From assembly GCA_045605765.1 (NCBI GenBank), contig JAZUQQ010000057.1, positions 62,001 to 126,000 on the forward strand: 64,000 nucleotides of DNA. Direction: 5' to 3'. A model generated the notes under the pieces. That model made no database searches and was not told the DNA's origin. It saw nothing but the letters and a program-made list of their open reading frames with translations. Below, piece by piece: positions 15,611-24,954 of this stretch (its first letter is position 1; every line of letters begins with the position of its first letter). The DNA is from SIG672 sp045605765 (GTDB taxonomy: Bacteria; Bacillota; Clostridia; Oscillospirales; CAG-272). A program made the translations under genes and the position numbers.

Positions 15611-17011
15611 ATGATGAACGATGAATACAACAATAAAAACGAGTCTAATAAGGCAAGCAAAAGCTCTTCCGAAAATGAGGTGTCGTTTGACAGTACAACG
15701 GGAGACTATTCGTATATTCCCGTAAACGAAAATAAATTCTCTCTAGATCCCGAGACAGTCTTTAGCGGTAAAAACGCAACGTGTGATCAAAAGGTGGATA
15801 CTAAGCCAAACAAGAACAGATCCGCCCTTATTTATACAACCGCTATAATAGTAGCACTTGCCGTTATAGTCTCTGCGCTTGCCGCAGGAGCTTTTGCGAT
15901 ATCGGGAATACTCGATAAGATAGGAAATTTTGATGATGCTGAAAATATGGGTCCTCTCAGTGGCACAAAACTTACCGTAAGTAAAAGTGACCTCGAAGTA
16001 GCACAAAATGCCGTTTCAAAAGCAACTTACGCGGCGTATGATTCTACTCTTCTTATAGAAGCCTTTACAGACAGCAGTGCGTCTACCCTTGCAGGAACGG
16101 GAAGCGGTGTTCTTTGGAGCGCTGACGGATACGTAGTAACCTGCAATCATGTGGTCGATGGATACAAAACTATAAAGGTCACCTTTACAGACGGAACGAG
16201 TTATTTTGCCGAAAGTATGGCAACAGACCCGATAACCGACCTTGCAGTTCTCAAAATTACACTCGCTGAAGGCAGCGAGGTTCTCCCCGTCACTATGCGT
16301 GACACGGCAAAAACACCGCTTATGCTCGGAGAAACAGTAATTGCTATCGGAAATCCTCTCGGATATCTTACCAACACGGTAACCGACGGAATTCTCTCCT
16401 CCCTGGAAAGAGAAATATCGGTCGAGGGCACCAATATGTTCCTTATGCAAATAAATGCGGCGGTGAATTCAGGCAATTCAGGAGGCGGACTTTTCGACAT
16501 TAACGGTTCTCTCGTCGGTATCGTAAATGCTAAAATAGCCGGCAATGACGTCGAAGGAATCGGATTTGCCATTCCGATAGATACTGTAGTTGATGTTATA
16601 ACTCAGCTTGCAGACAAGGGTTACGTTTCCGGAAGACCTCAGATTGGGATTAATCTCGTTACTTTAACGAGCTACAATTACAGACAGGTTTTTGCACAGT
16701 ATCCCGAGCTTGAAGAATATGCATCTATATCGGGAAGATGGGGCACGACTACAATAAATCAGGGAGTATATATCGTAGGAATATCAGAAAATATAATCTA
16801 TCCGCATGGCTCTGAGGAAATCTTGAAATACGGCGATAAGATATACCAGATTTCCGACGATAATGAGAATTTTATTGTGGTCGAGGACGGTGATTCAATA
16901 CAGAATTTTATTGCTTCTATGAAGGTGGAAGATACACTGCACTTAACTGTAATGCGCGGCGGAAAAGCAATAACAATATCTGTAATTCTGAGCGAAAAGA
17001 CGGCTCAATAA
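15611..17011 (+). CDS. HtrA/DegP-type membrane-anchored serine protease with PDZ domain
   Basis: 466 residues. A polar cytoplasmic N-terminus (1-70) and one membrane span (about 71-100) place the protease outside the cell. The trypsin-like domain has the full triad: His180 (VVTCNHVVDG), Asp210 (DPITDLAVL) and Ser290 (NSGNSGGGLF). A PDZ domain occupies about 345-466 (GVYIVGISEN, GDKIYQISDD). The family degrades or refolds damaged envelope proteins. Two ATG codons are adjacent (15611, 15614); both fit the CGGAGG RBS. The PDZ region has a larger than usual insertion (YNYRQVFAQYPELEEYASIS). A possible promoter (TATACT at 15565-15570) is weak. Confidence 0.93.
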   Translation: MMNDEYNNKNESNKASKSSSENEVSFDSTTGDYSYIPVNENKFSLDPETVFSGKNATCDQKVDTKPNKNRSALIYTTAIIVALAVIVSALAAGAFAISGILDKIGNFDDAENMGPLSGTKLTVSKSDLEVAQNAVSKATYAAYDSTLLIEAFTDSSASTLAGTGSGVLWSADGYVVTCNHVVDGYKTIKVTFTDGTSYFAESMATDPITDLAVLKITLAEGSEVLPVTMRDTAKTPLMLGETVIAIGNPLGYLTNTVTDGILSSLEREISVEGTNMFLMQINAAVNSGNSGGGLFDINGSLVGIVNAKIAGNDVEGIGFAIPIDTVVDVITQLADKGYVSGRPQIGINLVTLTSYNYRQVFAQYPELEEYASISGRWGTTTINQGVYIVGISENIIYPHGSEEILKYGDKIYQISDDNENFIVVEDGDSIQNFIASMKVEDTLHLTVMRGGKAITISVILSEKTAQ

Positions 17012-17035
17012 TTTTGTTTACAAGACTTAAATTTC

Positions 17036-17063
17036 AAACGCGCCTTGTCAGGCGCGTTTTTGT
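17036..17063 (+). terminator. Terminator of the HtrA gene
   Basis: AAACGCGCC (17036-17044) pairs with GGCGCGTTT (17051-17059), then TTTTGT. Confidence 0.9.
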
Positions 17064-17083
17064 CGCATTTTAATGTTTAATGC

Positions 17084-17112
17084 TTGATATTTTCATTATC
17101 TTATGCTATAAT
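17084..17112 (+). promoter_or_regulatory. Promoter of the zinc-ribbon / DUF1015 unit
   Basis: TTGATA (17084-17089), 17 bp, TATAAT (17107-17112). Confidence 0.85.
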
Positions 17113-17159
17113 GCAGTTAAACACAACATTGTAATATACTAGTATAAAGGAGATCGTTT

Positions 17160-17480
17160 ATGTTTTGTTCAAACTGCGGTACGCAGGTCCACGATGATGC
17201 CGTTGTGTGCATAAACTGTGGCTGTGCTATCCAAGAGCCTGCAACCAACAACAGAAAGATCGTAGAAGACAAGGCAAATGTAGGACTTTGCGTTTTATCT
17301 GTATTCATTCCACTGTTCGGCATTATATACTGGGCACTTCAGTACAAAGAGACCCCGAAAATGGCACGCGCCTGCGGTATAACGGCACTTATTTCTTGGG
17401 GCGTTTCCATAGTTCTTGGTATAGTACTACCTTTAGTTTTTTCCTACATTATGCTTTCTGCTGTTCCGTTTCTGTTTTGA
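17160..17480 (+). CDS. Zinc-ribbon membrane protein
   Basis: 106 residues. The N-terminus is a zinc ribbon with two CxxC pairs (CSNCGTQV and CINCGCAI, residues 3-22). A charged linker follows, then two membrane spans (about 41-60 with VGLCVLSVFIPLFGIIYWAL, and about 72-104). The middle segment KETPKMARACG is typical of small zinc-ribbon/DUF4190-like Firmicutes proteins. Function unknown; it probably acts as a small membrane adaptor. AAAGGAG RBS. The DUF1015 gene starts 36 bp downstream without a terminator between them. Confidence 0.75.
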   Translation: MFCSNCGTQVHDDAVVCINCGCAIQEPATNNRKIVEDKANVGLCVLSVFIPLFGIIYWALQYKETPKMARACGITALISWGVSIVLGIVLPLVFSYIMLSAVPFLF

Positions 17481-17516
17481 TTCTATCAACATCGTACATT
17501 GAAAGGACTTTAAATT

Positions 17517-18707
17517 ATGAAAAAATATCTTCACAGTGCAGACATCCTTCTACCCAAATACAGTTTTGAAAAGTGGGCGGTGGTTGCCTGCGATCAATAC
17601 ACTAGCGAGCCCGATTATTGGAGCGCAGTCGATGATTTTGTCGGAAACGAGCCTTCAGCGCTTCGTATCACGCTCCCCGAGATATATCTTTCGGACAACG
17701 TTGAAAAGCGCATCGATACCGTCAACGCAAACATGAAAAAATACCTTGAAAACGGAGTTTTTGACACCTTTGAAAGCTCTATGATATACGTCGAGCGCGA
17801 AATATCTTCAGGCGAGATACGCCACGGCATCGTCGGTGCTATCGATCTTAGTGAATACGACTGGCACCCCGGTGCAAAGTCGCTCATTCGCGCGACCGAA
17901 CAGACGGTAATCGAGCGTATTCCGCCGAGAGTTGAGATAAGAAAGAACGCTTCTCTCGAGCTTCCGCACATTCTTATTCTTATAGATGACCCCGAGAACA
18001 AGGTGCTCGGCTCACTTGAAGCATCAAAGGGCGAGATGAAAAAGGCTTACGACTTTGAGCTTATGCAAAAATCCGGTCATATAGAGGGATATTTGGTTGA
18101 TGAGGACGTACAGATCAAGATAAACGAGGCGCTCGCCGAGCTCATTTCCGAGGACGGTATGCTCTTTGCAGTCGGTGACGGAAATCACTCACTTGCAACT
18201 GCAAAGGAATGTTATACGAGAAATCCATCCGAAGCATCGAGATACGCTCTCTGCGAGATAGTTAATATACACGATTCTTCCCTCGTTTTTGAGCCGATAT
18301 ACCGCGTTATGTTCGGCATTTCTCCGAGCGACGTGCTCACGGCTATCGAGGCGCATTTTGGCAACCTGAACGATGAGAACGGAAGTAAAGTACGCTTAAT
18401 ATTCGGAGATATCGAAAAGGATATATATATTAACACAGACGGATCTCTGACAGTTGGTATGCTCCAAGATTTTATTGACAAATACATTGCCGAGCATAGC
18501 GGCGCATCGGTCGATTACATACACGGCGAAGAAGTAGTCGAAAGCCTTTCAAGACAGGAAAACACTATCGGATTTATCTTCGACGGTATGAAAAAGAGTG
18601 AGCTTTTCCCTGCTATCGTCCACGACGGTGTGCTTCCGAGAAAGACCTTCTCGATGGGTCACGCCTCGGATAAGCGTTTCTATATTGAGGCAAGGAAGAT
18701 TAAGTAA
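17517..18707 (+). CDS. DUF1015 family protein
   Basis: 396 residues, cytoplasmic, full length for the family. Recognisable blocks: WAVVACDQYTSEPDYW near the N-terminus, VYVERE-type strand (MIYVEREISSGEIRHGIVG), RATEQTVIERIPPRVEIRK, and the strongly conserved FAVGDGNHSLATAKECY with its GDGNHS motif. DUF1015 proteins are widespread in anaerobes and archaea, often near amino-acid metabolism genes; no reaction can be assigned from sequence. AAAGGAC-type RBS. Terminator immediately after the stop. Confidence 0.85.
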   Translation: MKKYLHSADILLPKYSFEKWAVVACDQYTSEPDYWSAVDDFVGNEPSALRITLPEIYLSDNVEKRIDTVNANMKKYLENGVFDTFESSMIYVEREISSGEIRHGIVGAIDLSEYDWHPGAKSLIRATEQTVIERIPPRVEIRKNASLELPHILILIDDPENKVLGSLEASKGEMKKAYDFELMQKSGHIEGYLVDEDVQIKINEALAELISEDGMLFAVGDGNHSLATAKECYTRNPSEASRYALCEIVNIHDSSLVFEPIYRVMFGISPSDVLTAIEAHFGNLNDENGSKVRLIFGDIEKDIYINTDGSLTVGMLQDFIDKYIAEHSGASVDYIHGEEVVESLSRQENTIGFIFDGMKKSELFPAIVHDGVLPRKTFSMGHASDKRFYIEARKIK

Positions 18708-18712
18708 AGTAC

Positions 18713-18741
18713 AAAACAGACCTTCGGGTCTGTTTTTTCTT
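18713..18741 (+). terminator. Terminator of the DUF1015 gene
   Basis: AAAACAGACC-TTCG-GGTCTGTTTT (18713-18736) followed by TTCTTTT. Confidence 0.92.
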
Positions 18742-18769
18742 TTGTAAAAATTACCACACAATATTTTAT

Positions 18770-18799
18770 GTATCATCAAAGGTCGCCGAGGCAATAATG
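18770..18799 (+). promoter_or_regulatory. Candidate sporulation (sigma-F type) promoter of sigG
   Basis: GTATC (18770-18774), 15 bp, GGCAATAATG (18790-18799). This fits the sigma-F consensus (GywTA about 16 nt GgnrAnAnTw) at most positions. No vegetative promoter is visible in the same spacer. Confidence 0.5.
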
Positions 18800-18834
18800 T
18801 TTTACAGAAAAGTAAAACAAAGGATGCGGTAAAA

Positions 18835-19629
18835 ATGTATATCGGCAAAGTCGATATTTGTGGGATAAACACTTCTGAACTGAAAGTGCTTACCGAAGAA
18901 GAAAAGGAGACTCTTTTAAAGCTTGCCCACGAGGGTGATGAGGACGCAAGACGGCGTCTTATTGACGGAAATCTGAGACTGGTACTGAGCATAGTCCAGC
19001 GTTTTGCTGGTAGAGGCGAAAACCCCGATGACCTTTTTCAGATAGGATGTATCGGTCTGATCAAAGCAGTTGACAATTTCAACACAGAGCTCGGTCTTAA
19101 ATTCAGCACCTACGCTGTTCCGATGATAATCGGCGAAATACGCCGTTATCTTCGTGATAACAGCTCGATAAGAGTCAGTCGCTCGGTACGCGATCTTGCC
19201 TACAAGGCGCTCTCCGTACGCGACAGACTGGCATCGGAAATGTCAAGAGAACCTACGATTGACGAGATCTACGCCCTTATGAAAAAAGAGGGAGATACCC
19301 ACACCCGCGCAGAGGTAACCTGTGCTCTTGAAGCCATCGTCGATCCCGTATCTCTCTACGATCCCGTATATTCTGACGGTTCCTCGTCGGACACAATATA
19401 TATTATGGATCAAATAAGGGACGAGGACAACTGTGACGAGGCGTGGCTTGAAAACATCGCTCTGCGTGATGCACTGGCAAGACTTGGAGAGCGGGAAAAA
19501 ATGATAATATCAAAGCGCTTTTTCAGCGGTCGTACACAGATGGAGATAGCAGACGAGATAGGCATATCTCAGGCTCAGGTATCGCGACTTGAAAAAAGCG
19601 CGCTTGAACGAATAAAAAAGCAACTTTAA
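18835..19629 (+). CDS. sigG: Sporulation sigma factor SigG (forespore-specific)
   Basis: RNA polymerase sigma-70 family factor that switches on late forespore genes. 264 residues, full length. The N-terminus KVDICGINTSELKVLTEEE is the hallmark of SigG and separates it from SigF. Region 2 reads NLRLVLSIVQRFAGRGE..DDLFQIGCIGLIKAVDNF, then FSTYAVPMIIGEIRRYLRD; region 3 starts RVSRSVRDLAYKAL; region 4 has ISKRFFSGRTQMEIADEIGISQAQVSRLEK. This marks the organism as a spore-former. RBS AAAGGATG. The usual spoIIGA/sigE neighbours are not here: it stands between DUF1015 and the MoxR operon. Confidence 0.96.
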   Translation: MYIGKVDICGINTSELKVLTEEEKETLLKLAHEGDEDARRRLIDGNLRLVLSIVQRFAGRGENPDDLFQIGCIGLIKAVDNFNTELGLKFSTYAVPMIIGEIRRYLRDNSSIRVSRSVRDLAYKALSVRDRLASEMSREPTIDEIYALMKKEGDTHTRAEVTCALEAIVDPVSLYDPVYSDGSSSDTIYIMDQIRDEDNCDEAWLENIALRDALARLGEREKMIISKRFFSGRTQMEIADEIGISQAQVSRLEKSALERIKKQL

Positions 19630-19655
19630 GTCATTTTACCATCCAAACCGGACAA

Positions 19656-19726
19656 AAAATGCAATAAGCTATTGACTTTATATTAAATATTATATATAAT
19701 ATTTAGATGTAGAATTATTGCATTTT
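19656..19726 (+). promoter_or_regulatory. Promoter of the MoxR/VWA operon, enclosed by an inverted repeat
   Basis: TTGACT (19672-19677), 17 bp, TATAAT (19695-19700). The promoter lies inside an inverted repeat (AAAATGCAATAA at 19656-19667, TTATTGCATTTT at 19715-19726) whose right arm runs into TTATTT. In read-through RNA from sigG the arms could form a terminator with a large loop; RNA started at this promoter would carry only the right arm. Confidence 0.7.
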
Positions 19727-19763
19727 TATTTACATACACCTGCAACCGAGAGGTACATATTTA

Positions 19764-21194
19764 ATGAACAAGGGTTTTCTGAAATTTAAAAACAAGCTTT
19801 TTATCGGTGCGCTGATAAAATCTGCCATTTTCGGTGCATCGGTCGGAGTCTTCGTTTCTTCTATTTTGATCTTAATAGCAAAATTATCAAAAGAAGCTCC
19901 GAATCCGACGGTATATCTACCCATTGGCGTATCTTCTGCTCTTCTTTTTGCAGCCGTTCTCTTTTTGGTACTACTACCAAGCGAAAAACGTGTTGCCAAA
20001 AAGCTTGACACCGCTTTTGCGCTCGGCGAAAAAGCGCAGACTATGATTGCCTTCAAAAACAAAAAGGGCGACGTTATTGAAATGCAGCGGCGTGACACCG
20101 AGCGAATACTCTCAGAGACACGGACAGGTGCGCTCAAAAGCAAAAATGTTTGGTTGCATTTTATAATGCCGACGATCGCAGTCATTATGACAATAGCCGC
20201 TATGCTGATTCCAACATACAATCAGACACCTCCGCCCGCCTCAAGCGACCCCGATTTCCAGCTTTCGGTGTGGCAGGAACAGGCGCTTAAAGACCTTATC
20301 GAAGAGGTCAAGCGCTCTGATATGGAAAATGCTCCGAGAAATAAGGTTGTTTCCGAACTCGAAGACCTATTGACAGAGCTCAGGGCAGCGAAAAAGGTAA
20401 GCGTGATGAAGGCTTCGGTCATTGGAGTCATAAAATCAATCAACGAAACCGTTGACAATCACAACTCCTGCTTTAAAATAGCCTCCGAAATGAACAAGGG
20501 AGAGCTCGAATCGACAAAAAGCCTTGCATCTGCAATTCAAACACTAAGTGCAATAACGCTTGGAGAAGAGCTTAAAAATATCAGAGAATCCCTCGTAGAG
20601 GAATCTGCAAAGGACTCTATATCGGCTATATCACTTGCTCTGAATACTGCGCTTACAAAGTCGGGCGTCGATGAAAACGACCCCCTATATGCATCACTCT
20701 CAAACTTTGCTTCTTCCCTTTCCGACATTGCGACTTCGTACGATCAAATGAGTAATTCGCTTGACGATACCTTTACAGGTGCAGGCGAGAGTATAAGCTC
20801 CGCACTTCTCATACAGTATACGAACGAGCGCGTGGGTGACAATGCGACCCTGCGTCTCATGCAGATATTCGGCATAAAGGAAAGCGAGATACCTAAGGAA
20901 TCTATCCCCAGCGACACATCGGTGCGAGAGAATGAGGGTGATTACGACCCAGAGGACAACGACGATCCGCTTCATTCGGGTGGATTTGGAAGCGGAGATA
21001 TGATCTTCGGAAGTGACGATATGATATACGATCCCGAGCTTGGAAAATACGTTTCCTACGGCGAGGTAATAAACAAATATTATGCAAAGATTTCCGAGCA
21101 GATGGTTGACGGAAATCTTTCAGACGAGCTTGAACAGCTCCTTAGCGACTATTTTGCAAGTCTGTTTGACGGATCAAAGACTGATAAAGACTGA
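19764..21194 (+). CDS. Membrane protein heading the MoxR/VWA operon
   Basis: 476 residues, no family recognised. Two N-terminal spans (about 13-40 and 50-72), a charged cytoplasmic stretch (LPSEKRVAKKLDTAFALGEKA), a third span (about 131-152), then a long external helical region (about 160-360) rich in Ala/Ser/Glu with coiled-coil character. The acidic, Gly-rich C-terminus contains the near-repeat GSGDMIFGSDDMIYD. Its place upstream of moxR and DUF58 matches large membrane proteins that accompany MoxR ATPases, suggesting a scaffold or substrate of the complex. RBS GAGAGGT; the moxR start is 42 bp after its stop. Confidence 0.6.
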   Translation: MNKGFLKFKNKLFIGALIKSAIFGASVGVFVSSILILIAKLSKEAPNPTVYLPIGVSSALLFAAVLFLVLLPSEKRVAKKLDTAFALGEKAQTMIAFKNKKGDVIEMQRRDTERILSETRTGALKSKNVWLHFIMPTIAVIMTIAAMLIPTYNQTPPPASSDPDFQLSVWQEQALKDLIEEVKRSDMENAPRNKVVSELEDLLTELRAAKKVSVMKASVIGVIKSINETVDNHNSCFKIASEMNKGELESTKSLASAIQTLSAITLGEELKNIRESLVEESAKDSISAISLALNTALTKSGVDENDPLYASLSNFASSLSDIATSYDQMSNSLDDTFTGAGESISSALLIQYTNERVGDNATLRLMQIFGIKESEIPKESIPSDTSVRENEGDYDPEDNDDPLHSGGFGSGDMIFGSDDMIYDPELGKYVSYGEVINKYYAKISEQMVDGNLSDELEQLLSDYFASLFDGSKTDKD

Positions 21195-21235
21195 TAATTA
21201 ATAGAAATTAGCTAATTATGAAAGGACACCATAAA

Positions 21236-22216
21236 ATGGAAAACATAGAAAAGGTTCAGAATTTTAACGCTTCTATTCTCAAAATCAAAGAGGAGCTTCG
21301 CCGAGATGTTGTCGGACAAGACGAGATAGTTGACAATGTGATTACCGCCATCATCGCAGGTGGAAACGTACTTCTAGAAGGCGTTCCCGGGGTCGGAAAG
21401 ACACGTCTTGTGCGCTCGCTTGGAAAGGTACTCAGTCTTCCCTTCTCTAGAATTCAGTTTACTCCCGACCTTATGCCCTCTGACGTTACCGGTACAGTTG
21501 TTATCGAAAAGGACGCGGACGGCAAGATGGTAAGTAGCTTCCGCAAAGGCCCGATATTTGCTAATCTCGTTCTCGCGGACGAGATCAACCGCGCAACACC
21601 GAAAACTCAGTCGTCGATGCTCGAAGTAATGCAGGAGCACAAGGTGACCGTTGCAAATAATTCTTATTCGCTCCAAGAGCCCTTCTTCGTTCTTGCAACC
21701 GAAAACCCGATCGAGCAGGACGGTACCTATCCTCTTCCCGAGGCACAGATGGACCGCTTTATGTTCAAGCTTATTATGAAATTCCCCGCAAACGACGAGC
21801 TTGTCGACATCGTAAAAATGACTCAGATCACTATGGACGAGACTGCAAGCGCGGTAATAGACGGTGAGACCATCCTAGAAATGAGAGCTCTCGCATCGAC
21901 CGTTCCGGTAATCGACGAGGTTCTGAACTACGCTATCCGCATTGTCTCGGGAACTCACCCCGAGCTTGACAAGGCGTCGGATACGGCTAAGAAGTACATA
22001 AAATACGGCGCATCTCCCCGCGCGGCGCAGGCTCTTATCACCGCGGCAAAGGTACGCGCTCTGATGAACGGAAACTTCAACGTCTCCTACGACGATATTG
22101 ACGCACTCGCACTTCCCGTTCTCCGTCACAGGATCAAGATAAACTACACCGCGGTGAACGACCGTCTTACCGTTGACGACGTTATAACTATGCTCGTAAG
22201 GGAGACGAAAAAGTAA
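21236..22216 (+). CDS. MoxR-family AAA+ ATPase
   Basis: 326 residues. MoxR ATPases act as chaperones that mature or activate VWA-domain partners, which are encoded downstream here. Walker A GVPGVGKTR, Walker B LADEINRATPKTQ, sensor 1 ATENPIEQDGTYPLPEAQ (the MoxR signature) and DRF box MDRFMFK are present, followed by the C-terminal lid (GASPRAAQALITAAKVRALM). ATG at 21236 is chosen; an upstream in-frame ATG at 21218 lies inside the AAAGGA RBS. Cytoplasmic. The next gene starts 4 bp after the stop. Confidence 0.94.
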   Translation: MENIEKVQNFNASILKIKEELRRDVVGQDEIVDNVITAIIAGGNVLLEGVPGVGKTRLVRSLGKVLSLPFSRIQFTPDLMPSDVTGTVVIEKDADGKMVSSFRKGPIFANLVLADEINRATPKTQSSMLEVMQEHKVTVANNSYSLQEPFFVLATENPIEQDGTYPLPEAQMDRFMFKLIMKFPANDELVDIVKMTQITMDETASAVIDGETILEMRALASTVPVIDEVLNYAIRIVSGTHPELDKASDTAKKYIKYGASPRAAQALITAAKVRALMNGNFNVSYDDIDALALPVLRHRIKINYTAVNDRLTVDDVITMLVRETKK

Positions 22217-22219
22217 TTT

Positions 22220-23104
22220 ATGAGCAAATTTGTAATAAACGAAGAGTTTTTACAGCAGATAGAGACCCTGCAAACTGTGCTTAAAAACAACGTCGGCGGT
22301 ATGTTCGGAGGCAATCATAAGAGTCGCACCTTCGGCTCGTCCTGTGAGTTTGCAGATTTCCGCGATTACGTAAGCGGCGACGACACGACAAAGATCGACT
22401 GGAATGCCTACGCGCGCTTTGACAAGCTTTACACGAAGCTTTATCTTGATGAGCGACAAATGCATACGAAGATTTACATTGACGCCAGCCGTTCAATGGA
22501 ATACGGAAACTCAAAAAAAGCTGAGCAGGCGTTGAAGATCGCATCTCTTATCGCGTATCTTTCGGTATGCGAAATGGATAAGGTATCTATATTTGTTATA
22601 AAAGACCGCGAGATCCACGAAATAATACACGGTATAGTCGGCAAAGAGGCGTATATGTCATCTATCTCAAAGCTTGAAGACGTTGCATTCGACGGCGACA
22701 GCTATATCAGCGATGCTATTCTTCCCACAAATGTGGGATACGGTGACGGTCTTTCGGTGATTATTTCCGATTTTCTTACCGACAATGACTATGAGGCGGC
22801 TATTGATCTTTTCTGCGATAAGAAGCGCGATTTCCTGTGTATTCAGGTACTCTCGAAAGAGGAGCTGAATCCTCTTATACGCGGAAAGGTTCATTTCTTC
22901 GATTCTGAAAACGCATTCAAGACATATCGTAAGGATATTGACCGCGACATAGCAAAGGCGTACAAAAGCGCGCTTGAGTATGTCACGGACAAGGTAAAAA
23001 ATTACTGCCTCTCAAGAGGGGCAAGCTATCTGCTGACATCCGCAGAAGAATCTCTCGGCGAGATATTCTTCGAAAAACTCGTTAACACGGAGGTTGTAAA
23101 GTGA
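22220..23104 (+). CDS. DUF58 domain protein
   Basis: 294 residues, cytoplasmic. It has the DUF58 core CEFADFRDYVSGDDTTKIDW followed by NAYARFDKLYTKLYLDE, then a VWA-like Rossmann part with IYIDASRSMEYG, a DxSxS-type metal-adhesion motif. DUF58 proteins occur almost always beside MoxR and are thought to be its client or adaptor. It lacks the membrane spans many relatives carry at the N-terminus, so it would be soluble. The start is 4 bp after the moxR stop and its end overlaps the next gene by 4 bp (GTGA), indicating translational coupling. Confidence 0.9.
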   Translation: MSKFVINEEFLQQIETLQTVLKNNVGGMFGGNHKSRTFGSSCEFADFRDYVSGDDTTKIDWNAYARFDKLYTKLYLDERQMHTKIYIDASRSMEYGNSKKAEQALKIASLIAYLSVCEMDKVSIFVIKDREIHEIIHGIVGKEAYMSSISKLEDVAFDGDSYISDAILPTNVGYGDGLSVIISDFLTDNDYEAAIDLFCDKKRDFLCIQVLSKEELNPLIRGKVHFFDSENAFKTYRKDIDRDIAKAYKSALEYVTDKVKNYCLSRGASYLLTSAEESLGEIFFEKLVNTEVVK

Positions 23105-24954
23105 GTTTCCTCTATCCTCTGGGACTACTCGGACTTATCGGGATACCGATCCTGATAATCATTTACATAATAAAAAGCAAATACACGGAGCAGACGGTGT
23201 CCTCCACCTATCTCTGGGCACTCAGCGAAAAATTTCTTAAAAGAAAGAATCCGCTGAGCCGTCTTACTGGCATTATCAGCCTTATTTTACAGATACTTGC
23301 GGTAATACTGATCTCTCTTTCGATAGCGCATCCGATAATTGCTATCCCAAACTCGGCAAATGAATATTGCTTCATTATCGACGGCTCGGGTAGTATGAAT
23401 ATGTTATCTGACGGAGAAACCCGTTTTGAGCGTGGAAAAAGTGAGATCGCAGCTATTATAAATGACGCGGCGCAAGGAAGCGTGTTTTCTCTCGTTTATG
23501 TCGGAGACGATACAAGTACCGTTTACGAAAAGACCGATGACAAAGAGCAGGCGATGCTCCTTCTCGGCGATCTAAAAGTATCGTACGGCGAAGCCGATCT
23601 TACAAAAGCTCTCGGAATAGCGCAAGGATATTTTAATGAAAACCCATCTGCTCTCGTATATCTTATAAGCGACGCCGAATATGAAAATTCAAGCAACGTG
23701 AATGTTGTCAACGTGGCAAAAGGAGAAGAAAATTACGCCGTATCGGACATTATCCATACCCACGAAAACGGTACAGTCGAGCTAAACGGAAGCGTTATAT
23801 CCTATAAAAGCGATGCACTTCTCACGGTCGGACTATATATAGACGGTGCAAGCGAACCTTCCGATATCGAAAGCATTTCGGCAGTTGGCGGTGAAAAGTA
23901 CACATTTACGCTGAGTGCAAACGCAGACACCTTTTCTTCTCTGTCGGTAAAGATATCCCAAAGCGACGCACTCGAATTTGATAACGAATATATCATTTAC
24001 GACCTGAAAAGAGAAAGCTCGTATGACACACTTATAGTCAGCGAGCGACCTTATCTGATAAAGGCGATGCTAAGTCAACTTTTACACGCCAAAATAGACG
24101 TTATAAAGCCGTCCGAATACTCCTCTCAGACAGGATACGGTCTTTATATTTTCGATTCGGTATCTCCTGAGCTTATTGATGAGCTCCCTAAAGACGGCTC
24201 TGTATGGCTAATGAATCTTGACGGAAGTATTGACGGCGCCGGATTCAGCGTTCAAGGCGAAGTGACATTTGAAAGCTCCGAGGTGATTTCTTTGACAGAT
24301 TCTTCCTCATCCACGGCGCAGGCTCTTATCAAAGATCTCAGCGGAAACGGAATGCATATAACAAAATATGTTAAATGCGGTTTTTACCGCAATTTCACGA
24401 CCATCTTCTCATATAAGGGTAACCCGATAGTATTCGCGGGAAACAGCACAAACGGTGTCCGCGAGGTCGTGTTTGCATTTGATATTCACAACTCGAACCT
24501 TCCGCTACTTGCAGATTACGCTGTACTTATGCGAAATCTTGTAAATTATTCATTTCCAGATATGGTCGAAAATACCGCCTACGAAAGTGGAAAAGAGGCT
24601 CAGATAAACGTAGTTGCAAACTGCGAGAGCATCAAAGTCGAAAGCCCACTCGGAAACGTGACCTATCTTGACACTTCTTCAGCGGTAGCCTCACTTCCTC
24701 TGACCGAGGCGGGCGTTTACAAAGTCACGATGACGGTTGCAGGCTCGGCAAAGGAGTTTTGCATCTATTCAGCGTTTGCTGAAAGCGAGCGAGCTCCCAT
24801 TCAAAGTGAGAGCGAGCTTATTCTTCAAGGATATGCGAGCTCAGACGGCTTTGACGGAAAATACGATCCTCTGGTAATTATCTTCATTATTTTAGCAATA
24901 ATATTCCTTGCAGATTGGATGGTGTACTGTTATGACAAATATCAGCTTCGATAA
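23101..24954 (+). CDS. BatA-type membrane protein with VWA domain
   Basis: 617 residues. Two N-terminal spans (about 3-24 and 57-82) resemble the BatA N-terminal region (PF07584-type: FLYPLGLLGLIGIPILIIIY). A VWA domain follows with MIDAS FIIDGSGSMN (about 95-104). The middle and C-terminal parts are beta-rich extracellular domains, and a last span (about 590-608) re-enters the membrane. It starts at GTG 23101, overlapping DUF58. Probably a metal-dependent protein-interaction platform outside the membrane, maturation-dependent on MoxR. The next gene overlaps its end by 23 bp. Confidence 0.85.
   Translation: MSFLYPLGLLGLIGIPILIIIYIIKSKYTEQTVSSTYLWALSEKFLKRKNPLSRLTGIISLILQILAVILISLSIAHPIIAIPNSANEYCFIIDGSGSMNMLSDGETRFERGKSEIAAIINDAAQGSVFSLVYVGDDTSTVYEKTDDKEQAMLLLGDLKVSYGEADLTKALGIAQGYFNENPSALVYLISDAEYENSSNVNVVNVAKGEENYAVSDIIHTHENGTVELNGSVISYKSDALLTVGLYIDGASEPSDIESISAVGGEKYTFTLSANADTFSSLSVKISQSDALEFDNEYIIYDLKRESSYDTLIVSERPYLIKAMLSQLLHAKIDVIKPSEYSSQTGYGLYIFDSVSPELIDELPKDGSVWLMNLDGSIDGAGFSVQGEVTFESSEVISLTDSSSSTAQALIKDLSGNGMHITKYVKCGFYRNFTTIFSYKGNPIVFAGNSTNGVREVVFAFDIHNSNLPLLADYAVLMRNLVNYSFPDMVENTAYESGKEAQINVVANCESIKVESPLGNVTYLDTSSAVASLPLTEAGVYKVTMTVAGSAKEFCIYSAFAESERAPIQSESELILQGYASSDGFDGKYDPLVIIFIILAIIFLADWMVYCYDKYQLR

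Noticed and set aside
24908..24932. TTG 24908 as the start of the double-VWA protein
   Set aside because: It has no RBS, while ATG 24932 has GGATGGTG at good spacing.
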